Shown here: positions 13,401-31,600 of the stretch, in pieces | Layout: each line of letters opens with the position of its first letter | Position numbering within the stretch: position 1 is the stretch's first letter | Source: Haematococcus lacustris | Lineage: Eukaryota > Chlorophyta > Chlorophyceae > Chlamydomonadales > Haematococcaceae | Direction of reading: 5' to 3' | Assembly (NCBI GenBank): GCA_030144725.1 | Contig: JASKMD010000026.1 | Span: forward strand, 2,888,552 to 2,952,551 | Length of the DNA: 64,000 bases | Position numbers and translations under genes: made by a program | The notes under the pieces: generated by a model | The model's database searches: none | Seen by the model: the letters and a program-made list of their open reading frames with translations, nothing else | What the model was told of the DNA's origin: nothing

Positions 13401-13488
13401 GCATGTTCGCCACAAAGTCCATATCCTCCGGTGTGCCCCACAGGCCGTGCTGCAGAACCACCAGGTGAAGCTGACCCAATGGCCTCAT
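5377..13488 (-). CDS. DUF676 (ROG1/FAM135-type) serine lipase/esterase with giant low-complexity insertions
   Basis: Proposed exons (minus, 5' to 3'): 13488-13356, 13244-13106, 12884-11910, 10961-10848, 10114-5377. All introns are GT-AG and phases close to 2,032 codons. Exon 1 starts ATG and encodes HLVVLQHGLWGTPEDMDFVA, the conserved HG(L)WG start of the alpha/beta-hydrolase. Exon 2 gives NASRLTYDGIDVLGDRLA. The exon 2/3 junction builds the nucleophile elbow ISFVSYSLGGLIARYAIGK (Ser about 91; the usual first Gly/Ala-His is Ser-Tyr). Exon 3 ends NFLTFASPHLG...FRKRVALANL and joins exon 4 as NLRHDYTVSYASAAMEHE, the family's N-D-x-T-V segment (catalytic Asp about 418). The C-terminus (LQWQKVAVDTAHYHAHAAIV) matches the conserved plant ROG1-like tail and supplies a candidate catalytic His about 2,003. 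Between Asp and His lie about 1,500 residues rich in Pro, Gly, Ser, Gln and Ala, with one hydrophobic hairpin near 1,378-1,420 (VFVALLPLFLVLWLGMLLWL), probably a membrane anchor. Likely role: lipid or acyl-ester hydrolysis at a membrane. The first base of the last exon could be 10,123 instead, and small introns inside the 4.7-kb exon cannot be excluded. Confidence 0.85.
10376..10412. repeat. (CTG/CAG) about 12
   Basis: A near-perfect CTG trinucleotide run in the lipase intron between exons 4 and 5. Similar shorter CTG/CAG runs occur inside the last lipase exon (about 5,813-5,850, 6,757-6,782, 6,930-6,953, 8,401-8,425 and 9,162-9,183) and encode poly-Ala, poly-Ser or poly-Gln. Confidence 0.85.
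11452..11575. repeat. CACCAT/CCCATC hexamer-type repeat in lipase intron
   Basis: Runs of CACCATCACCATCACC change into CCCATC/CCCTATTCCCATCAT variants. The tract lies in the 948-bp intron between lipase exons 3 and 4 (10,962-11,909). It creates spurious His/Pro/Ser ORFs. Confidence 0.8.
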
Positions 13489-13737
13489 CGTAGTATGTAG
13501 TCATACACCACCAAGGCTGGCTCTAGAGCAATCGCCTTCTTTGGTGGCACACCAAGGTAGTTGGACGAGCAACCGACTCGCAAGCTTGCGACCTCGTGCA
13601 AGTCTGTGGGAAGCAGTGCGAAGCGGCAACAAGTAAAGATACTGCTACGTACATCCTATAGGTTCATATCGCCGCTACTTATCGCGCCGGCCGCATCGCT
13701 GCTTGGATCCCGGAGTTTGTCCCGTTGTATCACGGCG
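13489..13737. promoter_or_regulatory. Shared divergent promoter, lipase / glycyl-tRNA synthetase
   Basis: Only 249 bp separate the lipase ATG (13,488, minus) from the preferred synthetase ATG (13,738, plus). Only 72 bp remain if the upstream in-frame ATG at 13,561 is used. Both transcripts must therefore start inside or across this interval, so the promoter is bidirectional or the 5' UTRs overlap. I see no clear TATA box. Confidence 0.55.
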
Positions 13738-21292
<7,555 letters not shown>

Positions 21293-22652
21293 GAACTTTT
21301 GAGTGGTACCCATCCGCACATCACACGTCCGTTTCGCCGGGAAGGCTGCAGAATGTCATCAAAGGCGGTAATGGTTACAAGCGCAGTTGAAGAGCCCGCG
21401 ATTGAGTGTCGAGCTGACGTTGTCGACAGGGGTTCATTGCCGTGCCATGTCCGATGCGGGGAAGAAACCAAACTTTGCCCTAGGTCAACAGACCAGGTCA
21501 GCCGCGCTTTCGAGGAAGCTGTGCAGTGTTGTGTTTATCAGTATGATGCTTTCTTTCTCACATCCCAGCCTGCTGCTCAGTCACCCTGCCCTCTACATGC
21601 AACACTGACAGCTATGAATGCAAAGACAACCGGGTCTTTATATACTTGTCGTTGCAAAGCCCAAAAATGCATTGCACAGCATCAATGCCTTCACCATCAT
21701 CAATCTCGTCAGCATCGGGAGGATGAAAGCACATAACATCTAGGGTTGCCTTGACCAGTGTGACCAAAGGCAGGGCAGGGCGGGGCAAACATTGCATCTC
21801 ATGGTGGAAATACGCAGTGACCCTGATAACGCTCAAACCCAAGCATGGCTGCCAAATGCTTGCATCCTGCGACTACTTGATTCGACCACTTAGCTCCATC
21901 TGATGCCCACGATGTGCATGTCAACACCATGACAGGCCACAGCATACATTACCCATCGCAGTCAACCGTGGATTGCTCACGTGCCGCACCCATACACCCA
22001 CCCCACCACTAGCGGAGCTTTAACAACTCACCCCATCCACCCTCCCACACCACAGCCTAGGGCTGCGCCACAGCCGGTTGCACCCAGCTGCCTGTGTTAT
22101 GTGAATATGCATGCTGTGGCAACACTGATAAAACGTTAACATGCATGCTGTGACAAGAACAATGCAATGACGATGACGATGTTGATGGCGATGATGGTGG
22201 CACTCATGATCAGACACAACCACCAAGCCATCCATGCCCACAGGTGCTGGAGCATCATCCAGTCAACTCCGCCCCACTGCCTGCAGGAACCCCTTCCACT
22301 GCTGCCCTCCCCTGCCGAGTCTTCTGCCTGGTTGCCTCACTGGGTTTTTCCTTCTTAAGCACGGGGCCTCCCTCGTGGACCGCATCATGCCTAGCATTGC
22401 GAGGTGCGTGAATTCCGTGCGCCATGCTTTCATTGTGCTGAGTCGTTCCAGGTGGGCACTCTGTTGCTTGCTGCGTCTGCCAACCCATGCTGGCTGGCGT
22501 TATTGTGCTGCTCTGGCACCCTTGCTGGCCACCCCTGCTAAGTGTGGGTGCCCTGGCAGGCTGGCTGCATGGGGGGGTGCCATACGGGAGACCAGCAGGA
22601 GCAGGCTGCCCACTGCAGCTCCCCAGCCCCCCTGCCCTGCCCTCCCACCTTC
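21293..22652. other. Convergent intergenic region, no gene seen
   Basis: It lies between the 3' ends of the glycyl-tRNA synthetase (plus) and kinase copy 1 (minus). It holds short frames without splice context. I found no TGTAA close behind the synthetase stop, no transposon termini and no RNA gene. Confidence 0.5.
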
Positions 22653-25600
22653 CTACCACCTGCTGTGTGACCCAACCTCACTGACATCGGTCACACGCAT
22701 CACACCACTACCCACCATGAAGCATGAGCTGGAGGCAGCAGTGGTGGTGGGAGTGACCATGGAGGGGCCTGAGGAAGGGCCAGGGGGCAGGGCGGTGAAG
22801 GCAGCAGAGGCTGCGCCATGCGGGCCCTCCACTGCAGCCAGGGCCAGCTTGTGTTGCTGCAGCTCGTTGGTGCTGGCGACACCCTCCATCGCAGCCTCCA
22901 CAATTTGCGGCAACTGCACAGGTGGCAGAGGACGTGACGGCAAGCTGGATAACGCTGGGCTGCTGGGTGAGGCGTCCATTGGGTTGGGTTAGGCCCAGCA
23001 GGGTCAGGCTCGGGCAGAGCAGCTCCTCATGGGACAGTCGGCTGGGCATGCATGGCACGGCAAGCTGGAAGACGTCAGGCTGCAGGGGTCAGCCGTCCGC
23101 TGGGCATGCATGAGGAGGTGGAGGTGGAGGTGAGGGGAGGTGGGAGGCAGTGGCCGCTAGGTAGCTAGGTGGGAGGCAGTGGCCGGTGTGCGAATGTGGA
23201 AGGTGACAGCCCAACGCGCGGAAGCTGGTGGGAAATAGCAGGCGGACCACGACTGTGGTGCAGTGCCACTGGTAGCCTTCTGGGAGTGAGCTGGATGGCA
23301 GGTGGAGATGGAGTGAGTCAGCCCCCTACCTATGTGCCGGGTGTGGGGTGGATGGGGAGGAGCAGATGAAGCCAGTCAGCGGTGGTGTGAGATCAGTGTG
23401 ATGTGCTGCAAGCTGGTTGATGGGAGCAGCCCAGAGGTGGAGGTTGCGGCTGAGGAGCTGGGGCTTACCAGCAGGGGGCGGTGCCGGGTGGTGGTCTTTG
23501 TGGGTGACGGGGCGCCTGGCTGGGCCCAGTCACTGCCTGACTCCCCGCCCACCACTGCTGCTGAGCCCAGGCTGTGGTCCAGATACACGGAGGGGGAGCT
23601 GGTCTGTGCCACAGTGCACCAGAGCACCACGCAGGACACACACACCCCATGTTGCATGGCTTGCATGGCTTGCATGGCTCATGTTCAAATACCACTCTAG
23701 CTGCTGGCTCTCTCGCACACCCAAACCTACCCACACCGTCACACTGTGTTTCACCTGCTTGCCGCGCGTGCACAGAGCAGCACCCTAGGTATGTGGGGCA
23801 CACCTCATGCACCTCAAGCACCTGCCCAGCCCATTGCCCACCTCATTCACCCTCCCCTGATCACCTACTCCAGCTTAAAGAACCTCCCTCGCACCCACTG
23901 GGCCAGCTCCCAGGGCTGCACCAGAGCCGTGTGGGAGCGGGGCTGCAGCACTCCTGGGCCAGCCTGCTTGCTCCCCACCGTCTCCCCGCCGGCCATTCCC
24001 CTACACATAGAGTCCCTCCCTGCCCTCTACTGGCCCCCTCCTGTACCTCACCTGCACCTGGTCCCCCACCTGAGACCTGCATGCACCTGAGACACGCACA
24101 CTCCTGTGCCAGCCTGCCCTCTGTCTATGACCCCAACCCCCTCCCTTGGACCCTGGCTCCCACCCTGACCTTGCCCTGGGTCCTGCCTCTTACTCTGCTG
24201 CTGCCCTGACCCAAGCCTAACAAACCTCCTGATCACCCAGCTCACCTTCCCCTGCTGCCGCTTCGCCAGCTGCCCAGCGTCCCCTCCAGCAGCAGTGGAG
24301 CCCGTGCCCCTGGCGCTGGGTGAAGACAGCGGCTTGGGCCCCACGATCGTCAGGGGTGGGGTGTCACCAGGTTCCGCCGCCCTCAAGGCCACCAGCTCCT
24401 CCAGCACCGCCTCAAAGCTGGGCCGGGCATCAGCCACGTGGTTCCAGCACTGGGAGGCTAGGGCGCGGTAGCCGGGCGGGGTGGCGCAAGGCCAGCGGGG
24501 CCGGAGGGCTTCACGGGTGATCTGGTGGCCTAGCAGGGCGCGGGGCACGCCTGGGGAGGGGGCAGAGCGGGAGATGGAGGCAGGGGGGTGGGGACGGAGT
24601 CCACCAGGTAGGGTGGGGTGGGGTGGGGTGGGGTGGGGTGGGGTGGGGTGGGGTGGGGTGGGGTGGGGTGGGGTGGGGTGGGGTGGGGTGGGGTGGGGTG
24701 GGGTGGGGTGGGGTGGGGTGGGGTGGGGTGGGGTGGGGTGGGGTGGGGTGGGGTGGGGTGGGGTGGGGTGGGGTGGGGTGGGGTGGGGTGGGGTGGGGTG
24801 GGGTGGGGTGGGGTGGGGTGGGGTGGGGTGGGGTGGGGTGGGGTGGGGTGGGGTGGGGTGGGGTGGGGTGGGGTGGGGTGGGGTGGGGTGGGGTGGGGTG
24901 GGGTGGGGTGGGGTGGGGTGGGGTGGGGTGGGGTGGGGTGGGGTGGGGTGGGGTGGGGTGGGCACCAGCAGGCCAGGCCTTTGGGAAGGTGCTGCTGTCT
25001 GAGGACAAGTCAGTCAGCTGCTGCTGCTGCTGCTGCTGGAACACAAACCAGGCCAGCCGGGGTGTCGTGGGGAGTGTGGTGTCTGCCAGGCAAGCAGGCC
25101 AGGAACCCTTGAAGGTGTGGTGTGCCAAAATGTGCATGGGTGTTTGCCTGGGTCTCGGCACAGCCTCCATGGCAGCTGCCTGGTGCTTGCTGCTCACCCT
25201 TGAAGGGGTGGCCTGCTGTGAACAGCTCCCACAGGGTGATGCCAAACGCGTACACGTCTGCTGCCTTGCTCACCCGCCCCTCAAGCATGATCTCTGGAGC
25301 CATGTGGGTCCTGGGGGTCAGGGCAGCAGCAGGGGGGTCAGGGCAGCAGCAGGGGGGGCAGGGCAGCAGCAGGGGGGTCAGGGCAGCAGCAGGGGGGTCA
25401 GGGCAGCAGCAGGGGGGTCAGGGCAGCAGCAGGGGGGTCAGGGCAGCAGCAGGGGGGTCAGGGCAGCAGCAGGGGGGTCAGGGCAGCAGCAGGGGGGTCA
25501 GGGCAGCAGCAGGGGGGTCAGGGCAGCAGCAGGGGGGTCAGGGCAGCAGCAGGGGGGTCAGGGCAGCAGCAGGGGGGTCAGGGCAGCAGCAGGGGGGTCA

Positions 25601-28600
25601 GGGCAGCAGCAGGGGGGTCAGGGCAGCAGCAGGGGGCTCAGGGCAGCAGCAGGGGGGTCAGGGCAGCAGCAGGGGGGTCAGGGCAGCAGCAGGGGGGGCA
25701 GGGCAGCAGCAGGGGGGTCAGGGCAGCAGCAGGGGGGGCAGGGCAGCAGCAGGGGGGTCAGGGCAGCAGCAGGGGGGTCAGGGCAGCAGCAGGGGGGTCA
25801 GGGCAGCAGCAGGGGGGTCAGGGCAGCAGCAGGGGGGTCAGGGCAGCAGCAGGGGGGTCAGGGCAGCAGCAGGGGGGTCAGGGCAGCAGCAGGGGGGTCA
25901 GGGCAGCAGCAGGGGGGTCAGGGCAGCAGCAGGGGGGTCAGGGCAGCAGCAGGGGGGTCAGGGCAGCAGCAGGGGGGTCAGGGCAGCAGCAGGGGGGTCA
26001 GGGCAGCAGCAGGGGGCTCAGGGCAGCAGCAGGGGGGTCAGGGCAGCAGCAGGGGGGTCAGGGCAGCAGCAGGGGGGTCAGGGCAGCAGCAGGGGGGTCA
26101 GGGCAGCAGCAGGGGGGTCAGGGCAGCAGCAGGGGGGTCAGGGCAGCAGCAGGGGGGTCAGGGCAGCAGCAGGGGGGTCAGGGCAGCAGCAGGGGGGTCA
26201 GGGCAGCAGCAGGGGGGTCAGGGCAGCAGCAGGGGGGTCAGGGCAGCAGCAGGGGGGTCAGGGCAGCAGCAGGGGGGTCAGGGCAGCAGCAGGGGGGTCA
26301 GGGCAGCAGCAGGGGGGTCAGGGCAGCAGCAGGGGGCTCAGGGCAGCAGCAGGGGGGTCAGGGCAGCAGCAGGGGGGCCAGGGCAGCAGCAGGGGGGTCA
26401 GGCAGCAGCAGGGGGGCCAGGGCAGCAGCAGGGGGGTCAGGGCAGCGGCATGAAGCTCAAACAGCAGCAGAGGCTGTAGGGTTGGGCCTCACATGGTGCC
26501 CTGGAACACGCTGCTGATGTGCGTCTCCATGTGCTCCATCTTCAGCGACAGCCCAAAGTCTGCCACCTTGGCCACCACAGTGCGCCCCTCCCCTCCACTC
26601 TTCATCATCACATTGCGTGCCTGCAGGTGGCACAGCGGTACCCAGGGCCGCCTGCTGGCAGCTGCTGCCACGCAGGCAGGGGCGCAGGCAGGCAGGCCAC
26701 TTGCTAACAAGCTGTGAGGAGGATGCACAGGCATTTCAAGGGCCCAAACAAAACTATATTGTATGATCAGTACGGTTTAAACTTCATTCCTGCCCAGTGG
26801 CAGTGGGGCACATAAGCCATATGATAAGCCAGCTGTAAGCATATGATAAGCCTCATGATAAGCCATATGATAAGCCATATGATAAGCCATATGATAAGCC
26901 ATATGATAAGCCATACACAGATAAATGCCTAAGTTGAGCCACTTTGTTCCAGAAAACAGTGTAGTCTCACAACGGGTTGGCTGCTCGGCAAGCAATTCAT
27001 ACCCACGTGTAGAGCTTTGAGTCTACTACCCGTCAGTGCCCATGTTGTTTCACGAGTCAAAGTGGTTGGGCAGCTGCAGCCCGGAAAGTGGAGCCCACCC
27101 GAAAACATGGATTTTCAAACTAAAGTAACCTAAGTTGAGCCAGCCCCTTCACAGCCAACTCTCGCAGACACTTGCTACCCCCACTTCAGGCATGTCATCA
27201 CTATGGGATTGAGGCCCTGATGGCACCAAAAATCCACATAAAAGCTGTGTTGTGAGTCGAAAGTTAAAGCATCACGATGTGCCCCCCCCCCTACACGCGA
27301 GCCCCTCCGCCATACTTCGCTGCCCTCATGGAAACCTGCTCTTCCAGCTCCTGCCTGTTGTAGAACTGGTCCACTGCCCGGAAATACAGCGGAGGTTGCT
27401 CCTCCATTGAGCAACTAACAGCTGCATCCATCATATCGTTGGTCACATTTAGGCAATTCCATGGTGCTAGAGTCACCATGCTCTTGCCAGCTTGGATGGG
27501 GGCTTTGGCAGCTGCCAGCAGCTGCTACTTGTTGGGGGGGGTATAGGCCTAGTTAAGGGGGTCTTGGCAAAAGCACGCTTCAATGGCTTCGTTTAGTATG
27601 TTTTATTATGATATTAATTCATACTAATAAATTCATTATTTTTGTCAATGGCTTCATTTGCTGCTCGGGCTTGCATTAGGGAAGGAGTGTGGCAGGCCCT
27701 TGCTCACACGGACCTCGCAGGCCCACTGCACTGCTCCAAGGAGGTCTAATCTGGTCACACCCCTACCCTGCGCTTTGGCCCCCTTGACAATGCTGACCAG
27801 CTGCATCTCCTCTGCCTCAGTCAAAGCTGTCGGTCTCCGCCTTGTAGCAACCCTACCCCTCATGTTGATAAAGTCGCTGAGGGTGGAGCGGGGGACGCCA
27901 TGCTGTTTAGCCACAGCACGCCCACAAGGGCGCGCAGCCCCCCTTTTGTACATGAAGAGGGTCTGAGCGGCGGCTGCAAGCATGCTAGCCCTGTGGCGTG
28001 CCCCGTTAGAAGCTTTGCTAGACCTCCTAGCGCGTGTGGCAGAAGCGGTGATTATCTGAGCAAGGGCCGGGGCCTGAGCTCTGCAAGTAGAAAAACCATT
28101 TTTTGGTACATGCAAAAATTTCCGCCCAACATGGCAAGCGCTACGGCCGGACAGTCGCACATTTGAAACAGCGCACCGACTGCACCATCTTTGTTACCCA
28201 CCAAGGTATCTAGGAGCGTTAAGGAAGCTTCCTGAAACGCTCCTAGTAGTCGCGGCCGGGCCTTGACTCCCGATGGGGTTCAAACCGGCGGTCCCGGCAG
28301 TGTTGAGATCTCTCCTCCCACAACGCGCAAACATGACGCGGCCCGACAACCACCCTAGTTACCACCTAAGAACGCGATGCGCGGAAAAAAAACGGGGGCT
28401 TTCGGTAAAGAATCAAGAGAACACGAGAAACGGGGTGGCTCAACTTAGGCATTTATCTGTGTATGATAAGCCTCATGATAAGCCATATGATAAGCCATAT
28501 GATAAGCCTCATGATAAGCCATATGATAAGCCATATGATAAGCCTCATGATAAGCCATATGATAAGCCATATGATAAGCCATATGATAAGCCATATGATA

Positions 28601-31600
28601 AGCCAGCTGTCAGCATGCACATAGGTTTGCCGCTGGAGAGGCCCCAGTGCTGCCTCTGACCTTGAGGTCTGCATGCAGGATATTGAGGGAGTGCAGGTGC
28701 AGCATGGCCTTGGCCACGTCCAGCGCTGTGTCCAGCACTGCCCGGTACTTCAGGCCGCTGGGGCCCATGAAGGCGCCCTGGTCCAGCGCTTCCCTCAGGC
28801 TGCCCTTGTCGCAGTACTCCAGCACAAGCCGCACCTGCCCAGGAATTGGCAGCACAGGGGAAGGGGAGGGATAGGGTGCAGCTACGGGCAGTGAGGGGAG
28901 GGTCCGGGAAGGGCTAGGAGTGGTGAGTGGGGGTTTTAACAGCAAAGCTGTGGGTTACTAAGCAGCTGCCCCGCGGAGTGTTGGCGGCGTGGCTGGTGGG
29001 GTAAGCATGTGACCCAAGGAGTCGAAGAAGCATCGAGGGATGAGGGGTTGCAACAAGGGTGCGAGCGGAGTGCTCAGTAGTGAGCAACTTCACACCTTAA
29101 GAGCTCACGACTGACTCAATAGCCTTATGCAGCACAGCAAGGTGGGAGATGGCCTGGCTTGACACCGCAAAGTGGCAAGCCTGTGGCGACCTTGCATGCA
29201 CATCAAACGCCTGCCTGCCCGCCCCCCCGCCTGCCTGCCCACCCGCCCGCCCTCCCACCTGCTTGTTTTCTACCGCCACGCTGCGCTCCTGCTGCCACTG
29301 CTGCTGGGCCTGTAGCTGCTGCCGCCTTCATAGCTGTGCCCCACCCCGCCCCCCCCCGCCTGCCCGCCTGCCTGCTGCTGCCTCTCACCTCGTAGCTGTG
29401 CACGTTCTGGTTTGTGTGCGACATGGAGCCGCCGCTGGCCTTGATCGTGGTGTCAAGGTTACTGCAGGCACGGCCCGGTGTCCAGCTCAGCCACCAGTGC
29501 ACACATCACCCTCAATGAGTGCGGGGTTACAGGACACCAAGAGGCTCCCTAGAAGTCCACAGAAAAGAGGACAGCTTCCAGGGCTGGGGGTGGACATATA
29601 GCAAGGGGCTTGTGATCAGGGTGAAGGATCAGGGAAGGGGAGCGGGAACATAAGGGGTCAGGGTGAGTGGAAGGGTGGGGGTGAGGGTAAGGGAGGGGTA
29701 ACTGGTGGAGGAGGGAGGAGGGAGGGCGAGGAAGGTGCGAGGGAGGAGGGAGTGGGGCAAGGCACAGGGGCAGCTGCAAGCGCCGGAGTGTGAACAAAGC
29801 CAGCCTCCCTGTGCTGATAAGCTAGGCTGGCAGTACAGCTGTGGTTTCTGGTGTGCGGTACATCATAAGCACACACACACACATGTGGCTTCATGCACCT
29901 GCTGCCAGCCACAGGCACGGCATCTCTCCTTCCCCACCCTTGCCCCACCACCTGTCCTTTCATGCATATTTCCTCAGTAGCAGAATGCCACCCTTGCCAC
30001 TTCACACCACCACCCCTGCCAGGTGCTGCCGCCCTGCGCCCTGAACCACCCTCAGCTACCAGGGCTTCTCCCAGCCAGCCCACCAACCTAAAAATCGCCC
30101 GCAAACTCACCCACACTTCGTCGTCACACCCCCAGCAGCACACCCTACCCCTCCCTGACTGGGTCAGGCACTGTGACTGACTGTGATGTGCGGTTGACCT
30201 TACCCACCAGCCTTACCTATACCAGCCACCCAGGACTCAGCACCCACCCTCAGCAGCCCACCCCAAGGCTAAGTAGCACGGGCAGCCCTCTGGCAACCCC
30301 AGGCACCTTGCCCCTGCCTTAGCAGTCCCAGGTGCCCCTTGGTGGCAAAGCGAGTGTTGAGCGCTCAGCGGCTGCAGGCCTGCCCTGCAGCTGCGGCCCG
30401 CTGACCCAATCCGCTGCCCTCACTCACGTAACCAGCAGCCCGGGCTCGACGTAGCTAGTCATGGGGGTCTGGTCCTTCATGGGCCGGATGGCGTAGGTGT
30501 AGGTCTGCAAGAGCAGCAGCAGCAGCTGACCACCCCTCGCTGCTAAGCTTGCTAAAGAGACAGCATGCAGCATGCAGTTTTAGGACACCCTGCCGACAGC
30601 CCTGTGAGCGGCTGCTGCTGTTGCGTGTGCTGCTCAAAAGAGGGGTTATGCTGGCACACAGCAGAAAAGCGCAGCATCGGTCAAAACTAAGGACGCTAGC
30701 GCACAATCATATAAGACACAGCTGCATCATTGAAGCAGAGCAAACCCACCATCGGAAGAACAGGTACACGGTGGTGTGCCTCAGCTTTCATGTGATGCAG
30801 GGCATGTTGACTCAGCAACGCACCAGGCAGCCAGTGTTCTGCTGGATGATAAAAGGGTTAGGATATAATGGATGAATGGACTCTTGCTGGGCAACGTGCC
30901 TTCCGAGGTGTGTACAGCTGTCATGTCAGACAGGGCCGATGGCATGGCATTGCACCAGGCAGCAAGTGCCTCCTGGCTGCAACCCAGCTCCTGCTGGGCA
31001 CTGAGCCCGCCTGCCTGACCCACCTGCACGATGTTGGGGTGACTGAGGCTGCTGCTGATGGCCGCCTCCATGATGGCCTGCAGCCATGCAAGCATGTACA
31101 GCATGACCAGGCGCTGGCAGGGTGCAGGCAAGCGCCCACCTGGACTGCAAGCGCAGCAGTAGGGACACTGCTGTGTGCACCACACTGCCATGGCATCAAC
31201 CCAGTGCAAACACCTCGATCCGCCTACCCACCCGCCCGTTACCCACCTCCTCCTTGTCCAGATGCACCCCTATCACCAGCCAGCCTGCTAAAGCGACGAA
31301 CTATCATGCCTTTGTAATGAATCTGCTTCTCTGCTTCTCCTTGGTTCTGGCCCTGCTCCTAGGTTGTTGTCACCGAGACACAGCTGGCTGCCAATGCGGA
31401 GTCAGCAGCAACAGCTACGGAAGCTGCAGCACATCAGGCTGCAGCTCCAACAACTATTTCATCACAGGTTGGAGGGCAGACCCTCACAAGCAAGCTGGCC
31501 TAAGGACCAGGCTCTGTAAAGCACTCGTAGTAGTGAAGGGCTGGGCAAGCTGTGCAGGTGCTGGACTGCAGCCAGTAGGCACTTGCTGCAGCCAGGGCAC

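Larger units (their letters stand above)
26916..28461. mobile_element. Pogo-like (Tc1/mariner-class) DNA transposon, 1,546 bp
   Basis: Terminal inverted repeats of 27 bp (26,916-26,942 and 28,435-28,461) begin CACAGATAAATGCCTAAGTT and are perfect. TA is present on both sides (26,914-26,915 and 28,462-28,463), and deleting the element plus one TA restores an exact unit of the surrounding 12-bp array. It sits in intron 14 of kinase copy 1 and is absent from the same intron in copy 2. A second internal motif CCTAAGTTGAGCCA occurs at about 27,129. The coding part encodes a psq/CENP-B-like helix-turn-helix, but I find no complete DDE domain, so the copy is probably non-autonomous. Confidence 0.85.

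Noticed and set aside
25318..26442. CRISPR-like regular repeat
   Set aside because: The 20-bp units are directly adjacent with no unique spacers, and the sequence is eukaryotic nuclear DNA. It is a minisatellite.
24618..26479. Open frames of up to 618 codons across the GGGGT and 20-bp arrays
   Set aside because: They are pure translations of tandem repeats, open on both strands, and lie across kinase introns with identified splice sites.
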